Assembly: GCF_005863245.1 (NCBI RefSeq)
Contig: NZ_VBUT01000001.1
Span: 372,001 to 436,000 of the forward strand
Direction of reading: 5' to 3'
Length of the DNA: 64,000 nt
Origin: Nocardia cyriacigeorgica
GTDB lineage: Bacteria > Actinomycetota > Actinomycetes > Mycobacteriales > Mycobacteriaceae
The position numbers were made by a program, and so were the translations under genes. Positions 18,833 through 57,750 of the stretch are shown in pieces. The notes below the pieces were generated by a model. That model made no database searches. It was not told where the DNA came from and saw only the letters and a program-made list of their open reading frames with translations. How positions within the stretch are numbered: position 1 is the stretch's first letter; every line of letters begins with the position of its first letter.

Positions 18833-19643
18833 GACCGCCTCACGCTCGCCCACACCGCCAGCGGCGCGAAGACCACCGCCGCGCCGATCAACCACACCAG
18901 CGGCACCCACAGCACCTGCCAGGTCACGCCGTCGGCGGCCATATCGCGCAGCGCGAACGACAGCTGCGAGATCGGCTGATTGCGCACGAACGGCCGGATC
19001 CACTCCGGGAACCCGGACTCCGGCACGAACCCGCAGGAGAGCATGCCGAAGATCAGCGTGGGCAGCGTCAGCGCCTGGCTCAGCGATTCCGGGCTCTTGG
19101 TCAGGCTGCCGAGGGCGTCGGCGCCCAGCGACAACACGATGCTGATGGCCAGCGAGAACGCACAGAACAAGATCGCCTGGCCCCAGCCGGCCCCGAACCG
19201 GAAGCCGATGATGTGGCCGTAGATCAAGGCCGCGGTCAGCGAGCAGACCGAGCGCACCAGGCCGGCGGAGATCCGTGCCGACAGCGGCACCAGCGTGCCG
19301 ATCGGCATGGTCTGCAACCGGGTGCTGAGCCCGGTCAGCGCCTCGAACGCCGACAGCTGGGCATTCGACATCATGGTGAACGCCATCGTCTGCAACACGA
19401 TGATCGGCATGACGAACTGGGCGTAATCGATGCCCTGGAACTTCATCACGTACCGCAGTGGCAGATAGAAGCCGAGGGTGAACACCAGCGGGGTGATGAT
19501 CGCGACGATCAGCTCACCCTTGGTGGCCATGGTCCAGATGATGCGGCCGGTCAGGGCGCGCCACTGGGCGAAGGACGACAGCTTGGCGACGGGCAGTTCG
19601 GCGAACAGCTGGGTGCCGCCCGCCTCGGTGGTGGCAGCAGCGG

Positions 19644-19647
<4 letters not shown>
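18829..19647 (-). CDS. ABC-2 type permease (DrrB-like), exporter subunit
   Basis: A 272-residue six-helix permease of the DrrB family. FGMLSCGFVPESGFPEWIRPFVRNQPISQLSFALR is the counterpart of the conserved region of the sister permease, so the two probably form a heterodimeric channel. Four-base ATGA overlaps on both sides indicate translational coupling with the ATPase and the second permease. Confidence 0.88.
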
Positions 19648-20627
<980 letters not shown>

Positions 20628-20900
20628 CAACTCTCCACTATCGGCCGGGTATGGGGTGGGTCGCCGGAGCGCACGCAGCGACGTCCCGCATGGTGATCCG
20701 TACCGCCGGGCGCGATGTTACCGGCCCGGGTTTCGCATTCGGGCCGGTCCGGGCGCACCGGAGGGCCGGACCGTTCGGTTGTGCGCTTACTCACACTATC
20801 CGGCGGGCCTCGAATAGGCGCAGGTACGGCGGGTATTCGGCAGCGGTATGGCAGCGGCGGTGCCTTGTCGCCCGGTCACCTCGCCCATAGTCTTGGACGC

Positions 20901-22421
20901 ATGGCCGAGTCCGCGCAGCCACATGTGGCGGCGCGTTCGGGAGGATCGGGCCGACCGAGCGTGCTTACGTCCTACGACCCACGCACCGGGGAAACGGTCG
21001 GCACCTATGCCGTCCAGGGTTCCAGCGAGCTGAAACGTGCCGTTCGCGCGGCCCGTGCGGCCGAAAAGTGGTGGGCGCATTTGAGTTTCGGCGCCCGCAA
21101 GCGATGGCTGCTGGATTGGAAACGCAGCATCGCCCGGCGCTCCGGGGAACTGATCGACCTCGTCCGCGAGGAAACCGGCAAACCCGAGGCCGACGCCGCC
21201 ATCGAAGTGATGCTGGCGATCGAGAACCTGGATTGGGCCGCCCGCAATGCCGGGCGCACCCTCGGCCGCCGTGTCATCGATTCCACCTGGCTCACCCGCA
21301 ATCAGCGCGCCTCGGTGGGGTTCCTGCCGCTCGGAGTGATCGGCGTGATCGGCGCCTGGCACAACCCGGTTTTCACCCCGATGGGGTCGATCGCCTACGC
21401 GATGGCCGCGGGCAACGCGGTGGTGTTCAAACCACACGAACTCACCACCGGCGTCGGGGTGTGGCTGGCCCAGACCTGGGCGGAGCTCGCGCCCGATCAG
21501 CCGGTGCTGCAAGCGATCACCGGCGACGCCACCACCACCGCGGCGCTGTGCCGGGCCGGGGTGGACAAGATCGCCTACGCGGGTCCGGAAGCCGAGGGCC
21601 GCAAGGTGATCGAGCTGTGCGCGCAGACGCTGACGCCGGTAGTGGTCGAATACAGCGGCAAGGGCGCCATGGTGGTGCAGGTCGACGCGAAACTCGACGA
21701 GGCCGCCGAGGCGGCGGTGTTCGGCGCCATGGCCAATGCCGGCCAGAACGCCGCCGGTATCCAGCGCGCCTACGTCGCCGAATCGGTCTACGAGCCCTTC
21801 CTCGATCTGGTGATCGAGCACGCCAAGCGGCTGCGGCCCGGCGCGGCCAAACACTCCTGCTACGGGCCGATGATTCTCGAAGAGCAGACCGACGTGGTCC
21901 GCAGGCAGGTGCGCGACGCGCTGGCCCGGGGCGGACGCGCGGTGGTCGGCGGGCTCGATTCGATCCGCGAGCCGTATGTCGAGCCGATCGTGCTGGCCGA
22001 GGTACCGGAGGAGAGCCTGGTCGTCAGCGGCGAGGCCATCGGGCCGGTGCTGGTGGTGAACAAGGTCGCCGATATGGACGAGGCGGTGCGGCGGGTGAAC
22101 GCCGTGGGCAGCGGGCTGTCGGTGTCGGTGTTCACCCGGGATGTCGCCAGCGTCGAAGCCTTCGCCGAGCGGCTGCGGGCCGGTGTGGTGACGGTGAATT
22201 CCGCGACCGCGTGCACCGGTATCCCGGCCCTGCCGTTCGGCGGGGTCGGCGAATACGGGCAGGGCCACAGTCACGGCGAACTGGGCCTGCTGGAGTTCAC
22301 CCGGACGCTGGCGATCGCGCGCACCAAATACCGGGCGCCGCTGAAACTCACCACGTTCGAACGCAATTCGCGGCAGCTGCGGATCGCGCGCACGATCTTC
22401 CGGCTACGGCACGGACGCTGA
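20901..22421 (+). CDS. Aldehyde dehydrogenase family protein lacking the catalytic cysteine
   Basis: About 506 residues with the full aldehyde dehydrogenase fold: an NAD-binding region with FKPHELTTGVG, the Glu motif as VEYSGKGAMVV, and a C-terminal LPFGGVGEYGQGHSHG block. At the catalytic position, however, the sequence is AGQNAAGIQR (codons at 21738-21767) where active members have GQxC; the Cys is Ala. It may therefore be catalytically dead as a dehydrogenase or have another activity. The start is ATG 20901; the frame is open further upstream but codon use there is not gene-like. It is divergent from the exporter operon across 273 nt and ends convergent with the tandem TetR gene. Confidence 0.82.
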   Translation: MAESAQPHVAARSGGSGRPSVLTSYDPRTGETVGTYAVQGSSELKRAVRAARAAEKWWAHLSFGARKRWLLDWKRSIARRSGELIDLVREETGKPEADAAIEVMLAIENLDWAARNAGRTLGRRVIDSTWLTRNQRASVGFLPLGVIGVIGAWHNPVFTPMGSIAYAMAAGNAVVFKPHELTTGVGVWLAQTWAELAPDQPVLQAITGDATTTAALCRAGVDKIAYAGPEAEGRKVIELCAQTLTPVVVEYSGKGAMVVQVDAKLDEAAEAAVFGAMANAGQNAAGIQRAYVAESVYEPFLDLVIEHAKRLRPGAAKHSCYGPMILEEQTDVVRRQVRDALARGGRAVVGGLDSIREPYVEPIVLAEVPEESLVVSGEAIGPVLVVNKVADMDEAVRRVNAVGSGLSVSVFTRDVASVEAFAERLRAGVVTVNSATACTGIPALPFGGVGEYGQGHSHGELGLLEFTRTLAIARTKYRAPLKLTTFERNSRQLRIARTIFRLRHGR

Positions 22422-22542
22422 GTCGGGTCCGGTCGGCAGGAGAACCGCGTCAGCAAACCGGGCCGGTACATGGACCCACATCGAGAGCCGGCGTCGGCAA
22501 CGGACTACGTCAGCGAGCCGGGTCGGCCCGGGCCTGATCCCA

Positions 22543-23766
22543 TCAGCGCGACGGACCGAGCAGCACCGCCATCATCAGCGCGTGCACCCGGGCGATGTGT
22601 TCCGGCCGCGCGTCGAACCGCACCAGCCTGCCCACGTCGATCACCTGACCGATCGCCGCGTGCACCCGGAAGCGGGCCTCGATCGGATCGCCGTCGAGCA
22701 GATTGGCCCATTCCAGGACGTTCTGGCGCTGGATCGCGCGCAGTTTGTGCTGCTCGGCCTGCGGCAGATTGCTGAACTCGGCGTAATAGACCGGCATGAT
22801 CTCCGGCATCGCGAAGCTGAGCCTGGCGTAGCGGTCGGCGATGCGGTCGACGGCGTCGGCGCGGCTGGTGGCCTCCGCCAGTGCCTCGCTGATCGCGATG
22901 GCGAGCCGGTCGCCGGTGCGGTGGAAGGCCGCGGCCAGCAGATCGGATTTGCTGCTGAAGTAGCGGTAGACGCTGGAGGCGTTGATGCCGACGGCCGCGC
23001 CGATCTCCTCGATGCTGGCCTCGTGGTAGCCCTGCCTGCCGAAGATGCGGATGGCCTCGGTGAGCAGCTGTTCGCGTTTCGAGGTGACCGGGAGCCCGCG
23101 CGGCTGCGGCGCGGGATCGGCCGCGCTCGGTGCGGGTGGCAGCTCGGCGCGCACGATCGCGGTGGACATATCGCGCAGCAGCGGCAGCAGCCGGGCGGTC
23201 GACAGCGCGGTTCGATGGGCGGAGATGCTGCCGATGGTGCTGAGCACACCCGCGGCGAGCAGCGCGACGTCCTCGGGCGAGGAGTGCGGGCGCAGCTGCG
23301 CGATCGGCGCGGCGAAGGTGGCGTTGAGGCCGTCGTAGAAGGTCTTGATCCGGGTGCGGTCCGCCTTTTCGAGGTAGCGCCGCTCCCAGCGGTAGAGCCC
23401 GGCTTCGCGCCGGATATCGATGGTGTGGTCGGCGACGGCGCGGATCAGCGCGTCCAGCCGCGCGTTTGGGTCGAGCGCGGGATCGTCGGCGGCGGTGGCG
23501 ACGTCGAGCAGCTGGCGCGCGCCCTCTTCCGCGGCCGCGACGAGCAAGGCGTACTTGTTGGCGAAATGGCGGTAGAGCGCGGGGCCGGAGATGCCGACCT
23601 CGGCGGCGATCTCGTCGACGCCGACCGGGTAGTACCCGCGTTCGCTGAACGCGCGAGCCGCCGCCCGGATGATCTGGACCTTGCGATCCTTGGGCCTGCG
23701 ACGCACGGTTCGACCGCCCGCCGGCCGCGTGCGCACGAGGTCGACCTCGCTGCGATCGGCGACCAT
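22543..23766 (-). CDS. Tandem TetR regulator (two complete TetR repeats in one chain)
   Basis: About 407 residues containing two TetR-type helix-turn-helix domains. The first (residues ~30-75) has IRAAARAFSERGYYPVGVDEIAAEVGISGPALYRHF and the second (~230-275) has EAIRIFGRQGYHEASIEEIGAAVGINASSVYRYF. Each is followed by its own ~120-150-residue helical ligand/dimerisation region. It is therefore a fused regulator, about twice the usual TetR length. ATG 23766 follows GGAGAGCAAC; a start four codons upstream is possible. The gene diverges from the enoyl-CoA hydratase gene, with two repeated TTAAC-containing sites between them, so it probably represses itself and that gene in response to an acyl-CoA or lipid ligand. 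Confidence 0.87.
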   Translation of the reverse strand: MVADRSEVDLVRTRPAGGRTVRRRPKDRKVQIIRAAARAFSERGYYPVGVDEIAAEVGISGPALYRHFANKYALLVAAAEEGARQLLDVATAADDPALDPNARLDALIRAVADHTIDIRREAGLYRWERRYLEKADRTRIKTFYDGLNATFAAPIAQLRPHSSPEDVALLAAGVLSTIGSISAHRTALSTARLLPLLRDMSTAIVRAELPPAPSAADPAPQPRGLPVTSKREQLLTEAIRIFGRQGYHEASIEEIGAAVGINASSVYRYFSSKSDLLAAAFHRTGDRLAIAISEALAEATSRADAVDRIADRYARLSFAMPEIMPVYYAEFSNLPQAEQHKLRAIQRQNVLEWANLLDGDPIEARFRVHAAIGQVIDVGRLVRFDARPEHIARVHALMMAVLLGPSR

Positions 23767-23822
23767 GTTGCTCTCCATTCTGCGGCGGCGCCACCGGTTG
23801 ACAGCGCCGGACGAATCATCCT

Positions 23823-23857
23823 AAGTTAACCACAATTCGCAAAGTTAACCACGATTC
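23823..23857. promoter_or_regulatory. Two direct repeats, putative operator of the tandem TetR regulator
   Basis: AAGTTAACCACAATTC (23823-23838) and AAGTTAACCACGATTC (23842-23857) differ at one base and are 19 bp apart. Each includes the palindromic core GTTAAC. They stand 40-74 nt before the enoyl-CoA hydratase ATG and 57-91 nt before the regulator ATG, in otherwise GC-rich DNA. Confidence 0.65.
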
Positions 23858-23896
23858 ACGGCCGGTGTCCGCCGAATCGCAGCACAGGGAGCGGAA

Positions 23897-24688
23897 ATGG
23901 TCAGCGACGGTTCATCATCCCCGACGGCCGGGTTCACCGCAGTGCGGGACGGCCGGGTCCTCCGGGTCACCATCAGCAATCCGGGCCGGAAGAACGCCAT
24001 CTCGTATCAGACGATGGTCGCCCTCGGCGACACCTTCCTGGCGCTGGCCGACGACCCCGCCGTTCGGGTGGTCCTGCTGACCGGCGACGGCGCGGATTTC
24101 TGCACCGGCGCTGACCTGGCCGCCGATACCGACGGCATCACGCCCGAGATGACGATGGACGCGGCCAACCGGCTCGTCCGCGCCATCGTCGACGCACCGG
24201 TGCCCGTCATCGCCCGGATCCGTGGCGCGGCCGCTGGCATCGGTGTCGGGATCGCGCTGGCCGCCGATCTCGTCTACGCGGCCGACGATTCCTATCTGCT
24301 GCTCGCCTTCATCAATATCGGCCTCATGCCCGACGGCGGCGCCGCGGCCCTGGTGGCGGCCGCTGCCGGACGCCCGCTCGCCACCGAGATGGCACTGCTC
24401 GGCAAGCGCCTGCCCGCCTCGGCGGCCCAGCAGGCCGGTTTGCTCACCGCCGCGCTGCCGGTCGACGAACTCGACGCCGCCGTGCAGGCAGCGGTGGACA
24501 AGATCGCGCACGGTCCGCGCCGCGCACTCGAACTCACCAAGAAGGCGCTCAATATCGCCACGCTGCGCGCCCTGGACGAGGTGCTCGACGCGGAGAAGAA
24601 CGGTCAGGTCGAGTTGCTGGAATCGGCCGATTTCCGGGAGGGCGCGGCGGCCATGCTCGGTAAGCGCAAGGCCGTTTTCGCCGACTAG
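23897..24688 (+). CDS. Enoyl-CoA hydratase/isomerase family protein
   Basis: A 263-residue crotonase-fold protein. FCTGADLAAD forms the first oxyanion-hole region and IRGAAAGIGVGIALAADLVYA the second. The segment after FINIGLMPDGG carries Asp rather than Glu in the loop often used for catalysis, more like isomerase or dienoyl isomerase members. It should act on an unsaturated acyl-CoA in fatty-acid or lipid catabolism. ATG 23897 follows GGGAGCGGAA. It is divergent from the tandem TetR gene, its likely regulator, and is followed after 49 nt by an SDR gene. Confidence 0.88.
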   Translation: MVSDGSSSPTAGFTAVRDGRVLRVTISNPGRKNAISYQTMVALGDTFLALADDPAVRVVLLTGDGADFCTGADLAADTDGITPEMTMDAANRLVRAIVDAPVPVIARIRGAAAGIGVGIALAADLVYAADDSYLLLAFINIGLMPDGGAAALVAAAAGRPLATEMALLGKRLPASAAQQAGLLTAALPVDELDAAVQAAVDKIAHGPRRALELTKKALNIATLRALDEVLDAEKNGQVELLESADFREGAAAMLGKRKAVFAD

Positions 24689-24737
24689 CGCACACCGGTC
24701 GCCGCGGCTGTGAGACCGGGGACTATGTTGACCGGCT

Positions 24738-25799
24738 ATGACTTACCTGGTTACCGGGGCGACTGGGTTCATTGGTCGGTTCCTCATCCCCGAGCTCCTC
24801 AAACGTGCGGATGACATTCATGTGGTGGTGCGGCCGGGGCCGAATTCGGCCGCACGCTTCGACTATTGCGCCAGAGAATGGTCGGCCGGCGACCGGGTGC
24901 GCCCGGTGCCCGGTGATCTCGGCGCCCCTGGTCTCGGCCTCGATCCGATATGGCTGGCCGAACATCGCGGACGCATCGACCACGTCTTCCACCTGGCCGC
25001 CGGTTACGACGAGCAGCGTTATCGGGACGCGCAGCAGCCGGTCGACACGCCGATGGGCGGCAACGGCACCCGCAATGTGGTCGAGCTGGCGGCCGACCTA
25101 CGCGCGCAGCACGTGCATCACCTGTCGACGGTCGAAGTCGCCGGACGCTTCGAAGGCCTGTTCGCCGAGGACATGTTCGATGTCGGGCAGCAGGTGTCCA
25201 CACCCGCCCAGCGGGCCGCCTTCGAGGCCGAACGGATCGTGCGCGAGTCCGGGCTGAACTGGCGGATCTACCGGCCCTCGATCGTGGTCGGGCATTCGGT
25301 GACCGGCGTCAACGACCGCGTCGACGGTCCCTACTATTTCTTCCGGCTGCTGCGCATGGCCGCCCAGCTACCACGCCTGCTGCCGGTGCTGGTGCCGAAG
25401 CTGGGCGAAACCAATATGGTTCCGGTGGATTTCGCCGCGCAGGCGCTGGCCCATCTCGCCCATCTGCCCGGGCCGAGCGGGCAGACCTTCCACCTGGTCG
25501 ATCCGCGGCGGCGAGGTGCGGTGGCGGCATTGAATCTGTTCGCCGACGAGGCGGGCGCGCCGCATCTGGTGGAGATCATGCCCAAACGCACGCTGGACAT
25601 GATGATGCGCTTGCCGGGCACCCGGCGGGTACTCCCCCGGGTCGGGGTGCCACTCGACATTCTCGAGCACAGCGAGTTCAGCTGCTGGTTCGATTGCCGG
25701 CACACCACCGCCGCGTTGGCGGACAGCGGGATCGCGGTGCCGCCGCTGGAATCGTATGCGCCGGTGCTGTGGCGGTATTGGATCGAGAACTGGGTCTAG
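24738..25799 (+). CDS. Extended SDR family protein (fatty acyl-CoA reductase/epimerase-like)
   Basis: A 353-residue NAD(P)-binding protein with the N-terminal Rossmann motif VTGATGFIGRFL and later IYRPSIVVGHSVTG and DGPYYFFRLLRMA, which place it in the actinobacterial SDR group related to the NAD-binding-4/male-sterility (acyl reductase) domain. The catalytic YxxxK pair expected near residues 156-160 is missing: the segment reads TPAQRAAFEAE. Its activity is therefore doubtful. It lies 49 nt downstream of the enoyl-CoA hydratase on the same strand, probably co-regulated. A strong hairpin follows the stop. Confidence 0.8.
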   Translation: MTYLVTGATGFIGRFLIPELLKRADDIHVVVRPGPNSAARFDYCAREWSAGDRVRPVPGDLGAPGLGLDPIWLAEHRGRIDHVFHLAAGYDEQRYRDAQQPVDTPMGGNGTRNVVELAADLRAQHVHHLSTVEVAGRFEGLFAEDMFDVGQQVSTPAQRAAFEAERIVRESGLNWRIYRPSIVVGHSVTGVNDRVDGPYYFFRLLRMAAQLPRLLPVLVPKLGETNMVPVDFAAQALAHLAHLPGPSGQTFHLVDPRRRGAVAALNLFADEAGAPHLVEIMPKRTLDMMMRLPGTRRVLPRVGVPLDILEHSEFSCWFDCRHTTAALADSGIAVPPLESYAPVLWRYWIENWV

Positions 25800-25824
25800 C
25801 CGGTCAACCCACCCACTGAAACGG

Positions 25825-25859
25825 CGACAGCCGCCCCGGTGCGACCGGAGCGGCTGTCG
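25825..25859. terminator. Bidirectional hairpin between the SDR and Ag85-like genes
   Basis: CGACAGCCGC (25825-25834) pairs with GCGGCTGTCG (25850-25859), extended inside by CCGGT/ACCGG. It lies between two convergent genes, 26 nt past the SDR stop and 16 nt past the Ag85-like stop. Confidence 0.75.
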
Positions 25860-25874
25860 TGCGTTCGGGTGGGA

Positions 25875-26945
25875 TCAGATCCCGAGACCCTTGGCCAGGA
25901 CCGGCCAGGAGCGCTGGAACTCGTCACGCCAGTAACCCCACGAGTGGGTACCGGAATCCCGGAAGTTGTAGGTGGCCGGGATGCCGAGCGAGTCGAGCTT
26001 GTTCTTCAGGTTGTGGGTGCAGAAGTTGGTGCCCGCCTCGATGACGCCACCGATGACGATCTGGTTGGCCAGGCCGTAGGCGCCGGGCAGCGCGTACGGG
26101 CCGTTGAGGGTGTCGTACTGGCCGGGCAGGCCGTTGCCGGTGGAGATGTAGAGATCCAGGCCGCGCAGACCTTCGGCGTTGACGTACGGATCGTTCTTGA
26201 CCCATTCCTCCGAGCCCTGCGGGCCCCACATGTTCATGGTGTCGCCGCCGCCCCAGGTCTCGACGGTCAGCTTCACGAACTCCGAGCCCACCGGGTCGCT
26301 GGTCTGGGCGCAACCGCTGTAGGCGGCGGCGGCCTTGTACAGGCCGGGCTTGGCGATCGGCAGGGCGAGCACGGTGGTGCCCGAAGTGGACAGGCCGGCG
26401 ATCGCGTTGGTGCCATTGGTGCCGAGCGCGCCGTCGATCAACGGGGGCAGCTCTTCGGTGAAGAAGGTCTTCCACTTGTTGCGGCCGAGCACCGGATCGT
26501 CGGCGATCCAGTCGGTGTAGTAGCTCCACTTGCCGCCGACCGGCTGCACGACGTTGACGTTCTTGTCCGACAGGAACTCGAGGGCGTCGGTCTTCACCTG
26601 CCAGGAGGCGTCATCCTCGCCGCCGCCGGCACCGTTGAGCAGGTACAGGGTGGGGCGCGGGGCCGAGGCGTCGGCCGGGCGCTGCACGTCGATGATGACG
26701 TTCTCGTCCATCGCGGTGGAGTGCACGTGCAACCGGATGTTGCGGTCGTCCTTGTACTCGGCCTTGACGATGCGGGAACCGTCGGGCGCGGTGGGGTCGG
26801 CCAGCAGGCTCCGGTTGTCGATGATCGGGTCAGCCGCTGCCGCCGGGGATGCGCCGAGTCCGGACATGACGCCCGCGAGAACTGCCGTTGCCGCGATCAT
26901 CGCCGCGGCACGAGTACCGCGGCGCCGGGTGGGTCGACGTGTCAA
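25875..26945 (-). CDS. Antigen 85/mycolyltransferase-like secreted esterase, copy 2
   Basis: 356 residues. A basic N-terminus and a hydrophobic signal segment (AAAMIAATAVLAGVMSG) end in the likely cleavage region SPAAAADP. The Ag85 fold follows: LYLLNGAGGGEDD, nucleophile elbow GLSTSGT, and HSWGYW near the C-terminus with the catalytic His. Copy 1 at 15506-16516 aligns almost end to end. The start appears to be TTG at 26945, supported by GAAGG seven bases upstream; no better ATG precedes the signal peptide. It lies 190 nt downstream of NRPS-1 on the same strand but is probably transcribed separately, as part of cell-envelope mycolate metabolism. Confidence 0.83.
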   Translation of the reverse strand: MTRRPTRRRGTRAAAMIAATAVLAGVMSGLGASPAAAADPIIDNRSLLADPTAPDGSRIVKAEYKDDRNIRLHVHSTAMDENVIIDVQRPADASAPRPTLYLLNGAGGGEDDASWQVKTDALEFLSDKNVNVVQPVGGKWSYYTDWIADDPVLGRNKWKTFFTEELPPLIDGALGTNGTNAIAGLSTSGTTVLALPIAKPGLYKAAAAYSGCAQTSDPVGSEFVKLTVETWGGGDTMNMWGPQGSEEWVKNDPYVNAEGLRGLDLYISTGNGLPGQYDTLNGPYALPGAYGLANQIVIGGVIEAGTNFCTHNLKNKLDSLGIPATYNFRDSGTHSWGYWRDEFQRSWPVLAKGLGI

Positions 26946-27135
26946 TTTCGCACCTTCGCTTCTTATCGAGATTTATCGGGCATTCCCATGACGACTTCGG
27001 TCGGCGGGCATCCCGGGCCGGGCCGGGACAGACACCGCCGCGTCACGCCCGACCATACGGTCTATGTAGTCGTGACAACAGTGGACATCGTTACCTCACC
27101 GTTGCCACCATCATGCCGGAGCCGCTCATATCTGA

Positions 27136-43896
<16,761 letters not shown>

Positions 43897-44145
43897 GCCG
43901 GCATCGTCCCCCGGACCTCGTCGCGCCACTGCCCACCCACCGGTTTCATGTAGCTGCCTCACCCTGCCTGTAGTCGTATCCATCGGCCATGCGGGACCGA
44001 TCGACGGAGCACGCCGTCATCACTCAATCGAGTGGGCATGTGCCGATCGTTACCGTTCGCGGCGGTTCATCGCTGCCACCGACGAACTACCGGGGCCGAT
44101 TATCCCCCGCCCGCGCAAGCAGCGGGCGGCCACGGCCACGACCGG
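43897..44145 (-). promoter_or_regulatory. Intergenic region before NRPS-1, with a hairpin after NRPS-2
   Basis: 249 nt with no credible gene. CCGCCCGC (44107-44114) pairs with GCGGGCGG (44122-44129), a compact hairpin 17 nt past the NRPS-2 stop that could terminate its transcript. The rest should hold the NRPS-1 promoter. No iron box was found. Confidence 0.45.
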
Positions 44146-56499
<12,354 letters not shown>

Positions 56500-56870
56500 C
56501 CGCGGTGGCTCCTATGGCGTCCGCGGACACCGATCACCGCGGACCGCCGCTCATGAGTCAGTCGCCCCCCGACTGCGCCAATCATGAAAGTCTGCCCACC
56601 TAGCTGTCGAAACACGTCTTCGCCAGGCTTCCAGCGCTTCTGCCCATTCGCCAAACCGATATGCTGTGGCACTTATCACAAGCCCTGCCCACCTGCACCG
56701 ACCCAAAATCTCGGGGCAAGAATTCATGGGGCATTCACCAATCCTGGCAAGGACTGGTCACATGACCAGCTAATTTCCGGCGTATGCCCGCGGGCCGCAG
56801 CACCAGCGGACGCCGAACGCAGCAGACCGGTGGGCGAGTCAGGCCCGCCCACCGGTCGCCAGGAGTGTGC
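56500..56870 (-). promoter_or_regulatory. Intergenic region before NRPS-2, with operator-like palindrome
   Basis: 371 nt, less GC-rich than its surroundings, with no gene and no remnant of an adenylation domain in any frame. It should hold the NRPS-2 promoter; TCGACA (56610-56605) and CATGAT (56586-56581), 18 nt apart on the minus strand, are a weak candidate. CTGGTCA-CA-TGACCAG at 56754-56769 is a GntR/FadR-like operator candidate. Confidence 0.5.
56825..56857 (-). terminator. Hairpin directly after NRPS-3
   Basis: GACCGGTGGGCG (56825-56836) pairs perfectly with CGCCCACCGGTC (56846-56857) around a 9-nt loop, 13 nt past the NRPS-3 stop. It indicates that NRPS-3 ends here as a deliberate transcript end and NRPS-2 has its own promoter. 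Confidence 0.75.
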
Positions 56871-57750
56871 TCAGTCGCGGCGCAGGTCCGCGAGCCTCAG
56901 CTGAGTCTCGACAGCCGACCACGCCGGGGGCACCGAGCCGGCGGCCCCGTCGATGACGACGGCGCGCAGATCCTCCAGCGGACGCGGGTCGATGACGTCG
57001 AGCCCGGCCCGGTCGGTCAGCACGTGGGTGACCCACTCGTCGGCCAGTTCATCGGTCAGCGCGCCCGTCCCCGGCACCAGCACCACCGAGGCGCCCTGCG
57101 ACCCCGCCGCGACGGCTTCCAGCACGGCCGCAAAGGAATCCGGGCCGCCGTGCTGGAACAACCGCGATTCGAAGGTGAGTTCGGTGGCGGCGACGAACCG
57201 GGCGGACGCGGCCGCGAGGTCGTCGTAGCTCACCGACACCGCGCCGGCGTAGGCGAGATCGCCGCCGCGCAACGCCCGGGTGCGGTGGGCGTAGGTGACC
57301 GGCCGCGGCGATTCCGCGGCGATCTCCGCGCTCACCGAGGTGTCGTCGAGCACCAGCCAGTCGATACCAGCCACCGCCTGCGCACCGCCGGCGGTCAGGC
57401 CGACCTTGACCTCGAGACCGGCCGCGGTCGCCGCGCCGATCCCGTCGAACGGCACCACCGCGGCACCGGCCTTGAGCACCGCCCAGATGGCGACCACCGC
57501 GTCCACGCCACGATCCAGCCGCACCGCGACACCCGCGCCCGGGCCGCTGCCACGGGCGATGAGCACCCGGGCCAGCCGGGAGGACTTGGCGTCGAGGTCC
57601 TGGTAGGTGAACGCGTCCAAACCGGAGACGACCGCGGGTCCGTCCGGATCGTCCTCGACGGTGGCGGCCAGGGTCTGGCTCAGCGCGGTGCCCGCCGTCG
57701 GGGCGACCTCCGCTTGCACCGGCTTGGGGGCCGGAGCCGCCGTCATCCGC
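56871..57750 (-). other. Truncated, motif-less adenylation domain (A*) at the end of NRPS-3
   Basis: About 290 residues recognisable as the first half of an adenylation domain. The ATP-loop motif is replaced by [11 protein letters not shown], the FDxSVxE motif by FAAVLE, and everything from the YGPTE motif onward is missing. It cannot activate an amino acid. The frame is open and ends cleanly, and no lost second half lies downstream. Confidence 0.8.

Noticed and set aside
43940..43975. AGGCAG/GAGGCAG repeats upstream of NRPS-1 as an iron box
   Set aside because: The repeats are direct, not palindromic, and do not fit the IdeR consensus spacing.
56500..56870. Frameshifted remainder of the NRPS-3 A* domain
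   Set aside because: No frame encodes the missing YGPTE, GELxxxG or carrier motifs, the base composition changes, and a hairpin follows the stop, so the truncation is real and not a simple frameshift.
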